Shown here piece by piece: positions 1 through 5,817 of a stretch of DNA of 6,816 nucleotides. Below the pieces are notes generated by a model, which did no database searches, was not told where the DNA came from, and worked only from the letters and a program-made list of their open reading frames with translations. This DNA comes from an uncultured Lachnospiraceae bacterium (GTDB lineage: Bacteria; Bacillota; Clostridia; Lachnospirales; Lachnospiraceae), in contig CAMALN010000088.1 in the NCBI GenBank assembly GCA_945836565.1, forward strand, positions 1-6,816, given 5' to 3'. The first letter of the stretch is position 1, and each line of letters opens with the position of its first letter. A program made the position numbers and the translations under genes.

Positions 1-986
1 ATCTTATTTATTATAGGGCAGCTTTTTTCAACAATAATTCTCATATTGTTCAACATCAAACCACTTAAAAAGCTTCCAAGCACGGATACCATAGAGCTTA
101 TAGCATCCTTTGACTTAATACTAAGCTTTGGTATGGAACCAATACAGTATCCAATCGACGTTCCGGTAAATATGGATACTGCAATTATAAGGCATATCTT
201 TCCATAATCGGAACCGAATTTAACACCTATCAGCACAAGATAGAAGAACGAGATTACCACACAGGCTGCCTGCACAGCTGCACCGGCTAAAAGTCCCGCA
301 AATCCGGATACAAAATGATTAACTCCCGAAATCTCTTTTCTTGAGCCCAGAATCGATGATGTACTCTGATTTCTGACTGTAACGGTAACTCCTACGGATG
401 CACTCATGATACAAGCCATAGCTATAAGGTTATAGAAGTATTGAACATACACGTCCATATCGCTTTTTGAATTATTTATATCCTCATTTTCAAAGCCGGC
501 GCTGAAAAGCGCAAGCATCGTCGCATTCACCATATCCGGCTTTTCTGTGGCAACCCTTGTCATAAGTGTCTGAACCTGATGAAATCTTATAACCAGTGAT
601 GACAGTATGCTTTGCTGTATATCCTCCTTGGCAATTGCAAGCTTAAGCTCACCACCCTCAGAGTAGAATATACCCTTTATCTCTTCATCCTTCAAAAGCT
701 TATCTGCCTCTTCATAATTACCTTCATACACGATATCCAGAAGTGCGGCACCATTATCCAACAAAGATACATCTCTTATGTATATATCAAAGCCTTCAGC
801 AACATCTTCATCCTCTATACATACTGCCACCTTAATATCTGCTAATTTCTCATCCTGATTATATATGTCTCCGAATGTAATAAAGAATAATGTACCGAGA
901 GCAATGATAAATACCAGACTCCACAGTATCTGCTCCTTGTCCCTGAGACAACTAATCAGGCTATACTTAAAATTATGTAAAAACAT
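1..986 (-). CDS. ABC-2 type transporter permease (3' end missing)
   Basis: Membrane subunit of an ABC exporter, partner of the ATPase encoded just upstream. The frame opens at ATG 986-984 behind AGGAGG (999-994) and stays open for 328 codons to the window edge. The protein has a short cytoplasmic N-terminus, a hydrophobic segment at about residues 20-38, and a polar domain of roughly 145 residues (40-183) expected outside the membrane. Further hydrophobic segments follow at about 184-203, 224-254, 262-284 and 297-313. One N-terminal helix, a large external domain and a C-terminal helix bundle is the layout of ABC-2 (DrrB/YhgE-like) permeases. Those usually run to about 370-400 residues, so one last helix is probably cut off. 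The substrate cannot be told. The region before its start is duplicated and structured, which may affect translation. The family call is by topology and context, not by a catalytic motif. Confidence 0.85.
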   Translation of the reverse strand, partial: MFLHNFKYSLISCLRDKEQILWSLVFIIALGTLFFITFGDIYNQDEKLADIKVAVCIEDEDVAEGFDIYIRDVSLLDNGAALLDIVYEGNYEEADKLLKDEEIKGIFYSEGGELKLAIAKEDIQQSILSSLVIRFHQVQTLMTRVATEKPDMVNATMLALFSAGFENEDINNSKSDMDVYVQYFYNLIAMACIMSASVGVTVTVRNQSTSSILGSRKEISGVNHFVSGFAGLLAGAAVQAACVVISFFYLVLIGVKFGSDYGKICLIIAVSIFTGTSIGYCIGSIPKLSIKSKDAISSMVSVLGSFLSGLMLNNMRIIVEKSCPIINK

Positions 987-1092
987 AAGCGTTCCTCCTA
1001 TTATAATGTAAGTCATAGCCAACTCCCCCACTCCGTGGGTCCCCCTCTATGACATGTCGTCGGAACGCATTCCAATTATGAACTTCGTTCAT
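973..1092 (-). CDS. Possible 39-aa leader-like reading frame, doubtful
   Basis: An ATG at 1092-1090 sits behind a perfect AGGAGG (1105-1100) that begins within the stop codon of the ATPase gene. It opens a frame of 39 codons ending at TAA 975-973, inside the first codons of the permease gene but in another frame. The peptide begins MNEVHNW, is polar and rich in Arg, Gly and Asn, and resembles no family I know. The start signals are as good as those of the permease, because they are an exact copy of them. Ribosomes ending on the ATPase gene could therefore reinitiate here. It may be a leader peptide, or only a by-product of the duplication that placed a second start signal here. No independent evidence of coding is visible. 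Confidence 0.2.
   Translation of the reverse strand: MNEVHNWNAFRRHVIEGDPRSGGVGYDLHYNRRNAYVFT
994..999 (-). promoter_or_regulatory. Ribosome-binding site of the permease (duplicated copy A)
   Basis: AGGAGG lies seven bases before ATG 986-984 and fixes the permease start. This site and start codon belong to a 16-bp block (984-999) repeated exactly at 1090-1105. Confidence 0.85.
1012..1053 (-). other. Two-part hairpin between the ABC ATPase and permease genes
   Basis: GTCATAG (1012-1018) pairs with CTATGAC (1047-1053) as a 7-bp outer stem. Inside it, CCCAC (1027-1031) pairs with GTGGG (1035-1039) around a 3-base loop. The two stems are separated by unpaired C-rich and purine-rich flanks. No T-run follows on the coding strand, so this is not a standard intrinsic terminator. 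It may be a spacer hairpin, a transcript-stability element or part of an inserted palindromic element. Confidence 0.6.
1039..1058 (-). repeat. 20-base dispersed motif, copy between the ABC genes
   Basis: Partner of the copy at 4114-4133, with differences only at 1044 (C against T) and 1050 (T against G). It overlaps the right side of the 1012-1053 hairpin and the 8-bp palindrome GACATGTC (1051-1058). Confidence 0.5.
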
Positions 1093-1101
1093 AAGCGTTC
1101 C
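1062..1101 (-). promoter_or_regulatory. Hairpin covering the upstream copy of the start signal
   Basis: TTATGAAC (1076-1083) and GTTCATAA (1087-1094) form a perfect 8-bp stem with a 3-base loop. GGAACGC (1062-1068) and GCGTTCC (1095-1101) add a 7-bp outer stem, leaving a 7-base bulge (1069-1075) on one side. In the mRNA this stem contains the ATG at 1092-1090 and two G residues of its AGGAGG. Because the permease start region repeats the same sequence, the same complementary arm could pair with that copy instead. Two mutually exclusive foldings are therefore possible. The pairings are visible in the sequence; a regulatory role is inference. Confidence 0.55.
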
Positions 1102-1104
1102 TCC

Positions 1105-2046
1105 TTAGTCTCTCAGTTCTTTTCCTGTTATCTCAAGGAATACATCATTTAATGTCGGAAGCTCCGAATAGATACGTCCGCACACTATATCGTGCTCCTT
1201 TATATAATCAAGTACATTGATTAGATTATGCTTTCCGCCGTTACACTTTATAACAAGCCTTCCATCACCATACTTAACCTCATAAATATGCTTCATAGCT
1301 AAGAAATCCTGCTTTTGCTGTTCTGATATGTCGGCAGTCTCTATAATGATAGTCTCTGTATTCATAATCATCTTCTTAAGCTCAGCCTTAGTACCTACCG
1401 CTATGCTCTTGCCCTTATCCATAATAGCTATTCTGGTACATATCTGCTCAACCTCTTCCATATAATGTGATGTATATATTACAGTCGCTCCCCTTCGGTT
1501 AAGCTCAACTATTCCCTCCAGAATCTTGTTTCTGCTCTGCGGGTCAACAGCAACCGTAGGCTCATCCATTATGATAAGCTTTGGCTTGTGAGCTATACCG
1601 CAGGCAATATTAAGTCTTCTGAGCAAACCACCCGAAAGCTTCTTCGGATAATATTTCTTATAATCAACCAAATCCACGAATTCGATTGCTTCCTCCACAT
1701 ACTGCCTTCTCTTTTGCTTATCCCTTATATATAAACCACAGAAATAATCAATATTCTCATATACAGTAAGCTCATCATATACAGCTACATTCTGCATAAC
1801 AACACCGATATCCCTCTTTGCCTCAAGATTCGAAGGCGACATAGCCTTGCCAAAAACCTGTATATCCCCCTTGTCATACTCAAGCAGAGACAATATACAA
1901 TTAATCGTTGTAGTCTTTCCCGAACCATTCGGGCCAAGCAGACCGAATATCTCCCCCTGCTTTATATCCAGATTAAAATGATCCAGCGCTACCTTTTCTT
2001 TATACCTTTTTACAAGATTTTCTATCTTTACAACAGAATCTGCCAT
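1105..2046 (-). CDS. ABC-2 type transporter ATP-binding protein (DrrA-like)
   Basis: Cytoplasmic ATPase that powers the permease encoded downstream. From the ATG at 2046 it is 313 residues. Visible motifs are Walker A GPNGSGKTT (38-46), Q-loop MQN with Gln85, signature LSGGL (137-141), Walker B LIIMDEP (157-163) with catalytic Glu162, D-loop VAVDP (165-169) and switch His194 in YTSHYMEEVE. The C-terminal part (about 225-313) ends PTLNDVFLEITGKELRD, a tail typical of the DrrA/CcmA-like exporter ATPases (COG1131). The signature has Leu where LSGGQ or LSGGM is usual, a mild variant. I chose ATG 2046-2044 because AGGAGG (2059-2054) lies seven bases before it. An in-frame extension to an ATG at 2091 has no comparable site and precedes the conserved fold. 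The gene ends TAA at 1107-1105. Exported substrate unknown; drug, peptide or lipid precursor are all possible. Confidence 0.93.
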   Translation of the reverse strand: MADSVVKIENLVKRYKEKVALDHFNLDIKQGEIFGLLGPNGSGKTTTINCILSLLEYDKGDIQVFGKAMSPSNLEAKRDIGVVMQNVAVYDELTVYENIDYFCGLYIRDKQKRRQYVEEAIEFVDLVDYKKYYPKKLSGGLLRRLNIACGIAHKPKLIIMDEPTVAVDPQSRNKILEGIVELNRRGATVIYTSHYMEEVEQICTRIAIMDKGKSIAVGTKAELKKMIMNTETIIIETADISEQQKQDFLAMKHIYEVKYGDGRLVIKCNGGKHNLINVLDYIKEHDIVCGRIYSELPTLNDVFLEITGKELRD

Positions 2047-2053
2047 AGCTTCC

Positions 2054-2059
2054 CCTCCT
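2054..2059 (-). promoter_or_regulatory. Ribosome-binding site deciding the ABC ATPase start
   Basis: AGGAGG on the minus strand, seven bases from ATG 2046-2044. It supports this start over the longer frame that could begin at 2091. Confidence 0.85.
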
Positions 2060-2130
2060 AAAATTATCATTCTCGCACATATTACAACCAAAATAAGTCC
2101 TGATACAGTGTATAAAGTAAAATATTAATA

Positions 2131-2142
2131 TGACATTTGTCA
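2131..2142. promoter_or_regulatory. Small palindrome, possible operator
   Basis: TGACA-TT-TGTCA is a perfect 5-bp inverted repeat with a 2-base centre. It lies between the divergent ABC and citrate synthase genes, 12 bases upstream of the proposed -35 of citrate synthase. The position suits a regulator site, but the arms are short and I cannot name a regulator. No classic ATAA-N7-TTAT site of the citrate-responsive CcpC type was found nearby. Confidence 0.3.
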
Positions 2143-2154
2143 CAATTTATTCAT

Positions 2155-2183
2155 TTGCGTTATACACAAAAATACGTTATACT
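2155..2183 (+). promoter_or_regulatory. Probable sigma-A type promoter of citrate synthase
   Basis: A -35 candidate TTGCGT (2155-2160) is followed after exactly 17 bases by a -10 candidate TATACT (2178-2183). The -10 is close to consensus; the -35 matches only in its first three bases. Transcription would begin near 2190, giving a leader of about 30 bases before the start codon. Confidence 0.45.
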
Positions 2184-2207
2184 GTTGAGTAAATTATTTA
2201 TGATTGT

Positions 2208-2214
2208 AGGTGAT
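2208..2214 (+). promoter_or_regulatory. Ribosome-binding site of citrate synthase
   Basis: AGGTGAT is the right-hand part of the canonical AGGAGGTGAT sequence. It favours ATG 2219 (or ATG 2222) over the GTG at 2210, which overlaps it. Confidence 0.65.
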
Positions 2215-2218
2215 AGAA

Positions 2219-3586
2219 ATGATGGATTTGAGAGACTTTTCAAATATTACTCCCGAATTCCGCAGATTGGCTAAGATTTGCGAACAAAACGACACAATTG
2301 ATCCCGAGTTATATACCAGGCATGAGGTAAAGCGTGGCCTTAGAGATCTCGACGGTCGTGGTGTGCTGACCGGTCTTACTGAGATTTCTACCATAAATGC
2401 GTATAGAAATATCGACGGTGAGCTTACTCCTATAGAAGGAGAGCTTTTTTACCGAGGTATCAATATCAAGGATTTGGTAAACGGCTTTACGAGTGAAGAC
2501 AGGTTTGGTTATGAGGAAGCTGTATATCTTCTCTTGTTTGGTAATCTGCCGAACAAAACCGAGCTTGATGATTTTACAAATCTTCTCGGTTCATACAGAA
2601 GGCTGCCAAAGGATTTCGTACGCGATGTCGTTCTTAAGGCTGCCAGCAAGGATGTCATGAATTCCATGGCGAGAAGTATCCTTACACTCAGCTCATATGA
2701 CCGTAACACTGACAATTTAAGTATCGCAAATGTGCTTCGTCAGAGTATAGAGCTTATAGCAAACTTTCCTGCTATAGCCGTATATTCATATCTCGCTTAC
2801 AGACATTATGATCTCGGAAGAGGTCTGTATATACATAAGCAAAAACCGGAGTTGTCTACTGCCGAAAATATACTCAGATTACTTCGTATAGATAAGCACT
2901 ATACAGATACTGAGGCTAAGACTCTTGACCTTGCATTGGTACTGCATGCTGAGCACGGTGGCGGAAATAATTCAACATTTACAACGCACGTTGTAACCTC
3001 ATCAGGTACAGACACATATTCCTCTGTAGCAGCATCTCTTTGTTCACTTAAGGGTCCAAAGCACGGAGGCGCCAACATCAAAGTTAAGCTTATGTTTGAT
3101 GACCTTAAAGCACATATTAAAAACTGGGAGGATGAGGGTGCTATAAGAGATTACCTGTCAGATATACTTGACAAAAAGGCATTCGACAAGACCGGTCTTA
3201 TATATGGTATGGGACATGCCGTATATTCTCTTTCCGATCCCAGAGCCCAGCTCTTTGAAAAGTTTGTAAAGAAGCTTTCTGTAGAAAAGCACAAAGAGGA
3301 TGAATATCACCTGTATCAGAATGTTGCACGTCTCGCTCAGGAGGTCATATGCGACAAACGCAAGATATACAAGGGTGTCAGTCCTAACATAGACTTCTAC
3401 AGTGGATTCGTATATACAACCCTCGGTCTTCCTGATGAATTATTCACTCCACTTTTTGCAACAGCACGTATCGCAGGCTGGAGTGCTCACAGAATCGAGG
3501 AGCTGATAAACGCAAACAAGATTATAAGACCGGCTTATATGTCTGTTGCACCAAACAAAGAATACACCCCATTATCTCTTAGATAA
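2219..3586 (+). CDS. Citrate synthase
   Basis: Joins acetyl-CoA and oxaloacetate into citrate in the cytoplasm, feeding 2-oxoglutarate and glutamate synthesis in organisms with a partial TCA cycle. The 455-residue protein carries the three catalytic residues of the family: His282 in GPKHGGAN, His333 in GMGHAVYSLSDPRA and Asp392 in PNIDFYSG (matching His274, His320 and Asp375 of pig heart enzyme). The substrate-binding stretch HAEHGGGNNSTFTTH is at about 243-257. The length is slightly above the roughly 430 of E. coli GltA, with an N-terminal extension. A 2-methylcitrate synthase cannot be excluded, but no propionate genes are near. I prefer ATG 2219: AGGTGAT (2208-2214) matches the 16S 3' end over seven bases and is well spaced for it. 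ATG 2222 is also possible. A GTG at 2210 would lie inside that ribosome-binding site. The gene stands alone, convergent with the chaperone operon. Confidence 0.95.
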   Translation: MMDLRDFSNITPEFRRLAKICEQNDTIDPELYTRHEVKRGLRDLDGRGVLTGLTEISTINAYRNIDGELTPIEGELFYRGINIKDLVNGFTSEDRFGYEEAVYLLLFGNLPNKTELDDFTNLLGSYRRLPKDFVRDVVLKAASKDVMNSMARSILTLSSYDRNTDNLSIANVLRQSIELIANFPAIAVYSYLAYRHYDLGRGLYIHKQKPELSTAENILRLLRIDKHYTDTEAKTLDLALVLHAEHGGGNNSTFTTHVVTSSGTDTYSSVAASLCSLKGPKHGGANIKVKLMFDDLKAHIKNWEDEGAIRDYLSDILDKKAFDKTGLIYGMGHAVYSLSDPRAQLFEKFVKKLSVEKHKEDEYHLYQNVARLAQEVICDKRKIYKGVSPNIDFYSGFVYTTLGLPDELFTPLFATARIAGWSAHRIEELINANKIIRPAYMSVAPNKEYTPLSLR

Positions 3587-3601
3587 GAAACGAGGACCAG
3601 T

Positions 3602-3646
3602 GGGGACAGGAAAAGTGGCTCTTATTGAGCCACTTTTCCTGTCCCC
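3602..3646. terminator. Perfect 20-bp stem-loop between convergent genes, likely bidirectional terminator
   Basis: The left arm 3602-3621 and right arm 3627-3646 are exact reverse complements over 20 bases, with loop TTATT. The inner part alone has the form of a two-way intrinsic terminator: AAAA, then GTGGCTC, loop, GAGCCAC, then TTTT. Outside it, GGGGACAGG and CCTGTCCCC lengthen the stem, so the T-runs are themselves paired. No T-run follows the outer stem. It lies 15 bases after the citrate synthase stop and 22 bases after the hsp20 stop, so it can end both transcripts. The outer arms look like palindromic intergenic repeats I recall from clostridial genomes, so it may also be a repeat element. 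Confidence 0.8.
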
Positions 3647-3668
3647 GTTGTTCACCGTCTCCGTTGGT

Positions 3669-4064
3669 CTATGCTATCGGTATAAGCTTTATATCCTCGC
3701 CTTCAACCATCCGCTCAGCATTTCTTACTATTATGCTGAGTATTCCATCTGTGAATGCAGCAGAAATGTCCTCCTGCTTTATCCTGTCACCTACGTAGAA
3801 GCTTCTCTTGCAGCCGCCGGTAAGACGTTCTCTTCTTATGTAATTAATCTTCTTGCCTTCCACCTCTATATGTTCCGGCTTATTCGCAATTATCGTAAGT
3901 ATTCCGTCTCTAAGCTCCGCCTGTATATCCTCCCTTAGATATCCCGGCAATTCTATCTCCAACAGATAATTGCCATCCTTTTCCTGAATATCCGTTCTCA
4001 TTGCCTGAGGCGCACCATATCCATCCGTCTCGTAGATACTTGTTGTAACACCATCGTTAAACAT
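3669..4064 (-). CDS. Small heat-shock protein, Hsp20/alpha-crystallin family
   Basis: ATP-independent holdase that binds unfolding proteins and passes them to Hsp70-type machines. The 131-residue protein has a short N-terminal arm (1-20) and an alpha-crystallin domain from about 22 to 122. The ELPG motif is at 38-41 (LEIELPGYLREDI). The hallmark strand AAFTDGILSIIV is near 107-118. It ends in IKLIPIA, holding the I-x-I tail motif that links subunits into oligomers. The start ATG 4064-4062 follows AAGGAGG (4079-4073) at a spacing of eight bases. It is the last gene of the TPR-hscC-hsp20 unit, 57 bases after hscC with no clear terminator between. No CIRCE element (TTAGCACTC-N9-GAGTGCTAA) is visible before it, and any promoter for the whole unit is outside the window. 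The family call is firm; the link to HscC is inferred from position. Confidence 0.93.
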   Translation of the reverse strand: MFNDGVTTSIYETDGYGAPQAMRTDIQEKDGNYLLEIELPGYLREDIQAELRDGILTIIANKPEHIEVEGKKINYIRRERLTGGCKRSFYVGDRIKQEDISAAFTDGILSIIVRNAERMVEGEDIKLIPIA

Positions 4065-4113
4065 TTCCTATACCTCCTTGTATCACTAAAATATGCCTTT
4101 CGTCATATCCAAA

Positions 4114-4133
4114 GTCCCTCTCTAGGACATGTC
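4114..4133 (-). repeat. 20-base dispersed motif, copy at the 3' end of hscC
   Basis: This stretch matches 1039-1058 at 18 of 20 positions with no gap and in the same orientation. Both contain GACATGTC, and on the minus strand both read GAC ATG TCN TAG. Here that supplies the last residues Asp-Met-Ser and the stop of hscC. The sequence is built of short GTCC/GGAC arms, including the palindrome GGACATGTCC (4125-4134). Whether it is a mobile palindromic repeat needs a genome-wide count. Confidence 0.5.
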
Positions 4134-5816
4134 CCCTTCTATGCTATCCAAAAATTCCTTGAGCTCTTCCCTCGCTCTCTCGATATCATCCTTGTTCTGC
4201 TTGGACAATACCGCCTCAAATTCTGTCATATATCTTTCTATAAGCTGCCTTACATCTCCCGTAGCCTCCTCATACATCCTGTCACCGCGGAGCAGCAAAA
4301 GCTTATTCGCTTCCTGATCTCTTGGATGTATCTTAAGTTCAGCTAACGAAGCCAGTCTCTCATCTATCTCCTCATCTGTCATATCTGTCTCTTCATTCTT
4401 GATTACGACACGCTTAGAAAGCTTGGTAGATATAACCTTAACCTCAACCTCAAGTATAGAGTTAACATCATATGTATAGGTTACATCGACTGCCTCCTGT
4501 CCTGCAGGTCCGATAGGCACCGGAACCTCTATCTCCCCAAGATATACGTTATTTCGAGCATATCTGCTCTCCCCCTGCAATATCTTGACACATATTCTGC
4601 TCTGATTATCTCCGGCAGTATACAGTCTTTCAGTGTGACTTATAGGTATAACTGAGTTTCTCTCTATTATAGGCAGATAATGACCGCTTTCCTTATATCC
4701 GGAGCCTCCTGTTACAACTATATCCGTTCCTAAGGTAAACGGACAGACATCTGTAAGAATCATTTCTCTTACAGCCTCATTTCTCTCCTTCATAGCAGCC
4801 TGAGTAGCTGCACCAACTGCCACTACCTCGTCGGGATTAATACCTGTGTTAGGAAGTCTGCCGAATAATCTTCCTACAAATCTTCTGACTATCGAAAGCT
4901 TAGTAGCTCCACCTACAAGTATTATCTCATCTATATCCGCCAGCTTGATATGTGCATCCTTTATGCTTCTCTCAATAGGCTTCTTTATCTTGCTAAGCAG
5001 TATCTGGCAAGACTTCTCGAAGGCGTCCAGACTTATGGTGTATTCCAAAACCTCATCGTTTACCTTGCAGCTCATAGTACTTTCCTTAGCATCTGCAAAT
5101 GCAAGCTTCGTCTCCTCTGCCTGACGGTGTATATGTGCTTTTGTCTTGGCATCGAGCTCGTCCGGATTGATATCCTTCTCACGATAGAACATCTGCTCCA
5201 AAACCTCAGTGAAATCCTCTCCGCCGAGGAAGTTATCTCCCGCAACAGCTCTTACCTCCATGATGTTCTGATACTGCTCAAGTATAGACACATCAAAGGT
5301 TCCGCCACCCAAGTCAAACACCAGAAATTTATTCTCTTCACTCCTCTTATCAAGGCCGTATGCAATAGCGGCTGCAGTAGGCTCACTTACTATTCTCTCG
5401 ACTACAAAGCCTGCCATTTCTCCCGCTTTTTTTGTAGCCTTTCTCTGTGCATCATTGAAATATGCAGGCACACTGATTACTGCCTCACTAACCTCTTCTC
5501 CCAGATACTCCTCTGCATCCTCCTTCAAGGCCTTAAGCACAAGACTTGACAGCTCCTCTGCCGTAAAATCACGCTCACCCAATGTAAATTTACGAGCTGT
5601 ACCCATGCTTCTCTTGAATACATCTGCTGTCTGGTCAGGGTGAGTAGCCTTTCTCTCTCTGGCAGATTCTCCTACATACACTATTCCTTCTTCATCAACA
5701 CTGACCACAGAAGGAGTAAGGTTCTTTCCAAGTCTGTTTGGGATAACCTTAGCTTCATTCCCGTCAAAATATGCTATCAGGCTATTTGTCGTTCCTAAAT
5801 CTATTCCTACTATCAT
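4122..5816 (-). CDS. hscC: Hsp70 family chaperone, HscC type
   Basis: ATP-driven cytoplasmic chaperone. The nucleotide-binding domain (1-350) has GIDLGTTNS (4-12), FKRSMG with Lys68 (the position of catalytic DnaK Lys70), [10 protein letters not shown] (145-154), [11 protein letters not shown] (167-177), GGEDF (198-202) and VGGATKL (301-307). The linker region reads [12 protein letters not shown] (352-363) rather than the DnaK VLLLDVTPLSLG. A beta substrate-binding domain follows (about 360-470), then a short helical lid (475-558). At 564 residues it is shorter than DnaK (about 610-640) and lacks the long acidic tail. Length, linker (compare ILTDICPYSLG), the FKRSMG stretch and the ALKI(Y/H)PRD segment agree with E. 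coli HscC (about 556 residues) as I remember it, so I prefer HscC to DnaK. The start lies one base after the TPR stop (TAGGATG), with AAGAGG (5829-5824) seven bases upstream. HscC-type proteins work with special J-domain partners and no GrpE is nearby. Confidence 0.88.
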   Translation of the reverse strand: MIVGIDLGTTNSLIAYFDGNEAKVIPNRLGKNLTPSVVSVDEEGIVYVGESARERKATHPDQTADVFKRSMGTARKFTLGERDFTAEELSSLVLKALKEDAEEYLGEEVSEAVISVPAYFNDAQRKATKKAGEMAGFVVERIVSEPTAAAIAYGLDKRSEENKFLVFDLGGGTFDVSILEQYQNIMEVRAVAGDNFLGGEDFTEVLEQMFYREKDINPDELDAKTKAHIHRQAEETKLAFADAKESTMSCKVNDEVLEYTISLDAFEKSCQILLSKIKKPIERSIKDAHIKLADIDEIILVGGATKLSIVRRFVGRLFGRLPNTGINPDEVVAVGAATQAAMKERNEAVREMILTDVCPFTLGTDIVVTGGSGYKESGHYLPIIERNSVIPISHTERLYTAGDNQSRICVKILQGESRYARNNVYLGEIEVPVPIGPAGQEAVDVTYTYDVNSILEVEVKVISTKLSKRVVIKNEETDMTDEEIDERLASLAELKIHPRDQEANKLLLLRGDRMYEEATGDVRQLIERYMTEFEAVLSKQNKDDIERAREELKEFLDSIEGDMS

Positions 5817-5817
5817 C

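Larger units (their letters stand above)
984..1105 (-). repeat. 16-bp direct repeat pair duplicating a ribosome-binding site and start codon
   Basis: Plus-strand CATAAGCGTTCCTCCT occurs at 984-999 and again, without mismatch, at 1090-1105, 106 bases apart. On the coding strand each copy reads AGGAGGAACGCTTATG, a complete ribosome-binding site plus start codon. The upstream copy directly abuts the ATPase stop codon, where the next gene of a tight operon would normally begin. The downstream copy actually starts the permease. The 90 bases between the copies consist largely of two inverted repeats (1012-1053 and 1062-1101). Insertion of a small palindromic element with target duplication would produce this pattern, but the origin is inference. 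Confidence 0.85.

Noticed and set aside
612..845. Open frame of 77 codons on the plus strand
   Set aside because: Antisense to the permease gene, whose own frame is continuous here. The Ile/Leu/Tyr-rich composition is what A+T-rich complementary codons give.
2047..2218. Promoter for the ABC operon on the minus strand
   Set aside because: TTGTGA (2145-2140) and TATACA (2114-2109) are suggestive singly, but their spacing is wrong and no pair with 16-18 bases between them resembles consensus.
3546..3938. Open frame of 130 codons on the plus strand
   Set aside because: It begins inside the citrate synthase gene in another frame, runs through the hairpin and continues antisense to hsp20. It is a shadow frame.
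4065..4121. RNA thermometer in the hsp20 leader (fourU- or ROSE-like)
   Set aside because: A UUUU run could pair with AAGG of the ribosome-binding site, and AUAUG/CAUAU can form a weak stem. Each gives only four or five pairs, with no supporting extended helix, so I do not call it.
4950..5549. Open frame of 199 codons on the plus strand
   Set aside because: It lies wholly antisense to hscC, encodes a Leu/Cys/Ile-rich sequence with no recognisable domain, and has no good ribosome-binding site. The opposite frame is a strongly conserved Hsp70.
4122..5816. Calling the Hsp70 gene dnaK
   Set aside because: The protein is about 50-70 residues shorter than DnaK, the linker reads MILTD instead of VLLLD, and no grpE or dnaJ gene is adjacent in the window. 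The features agree better with HscC.
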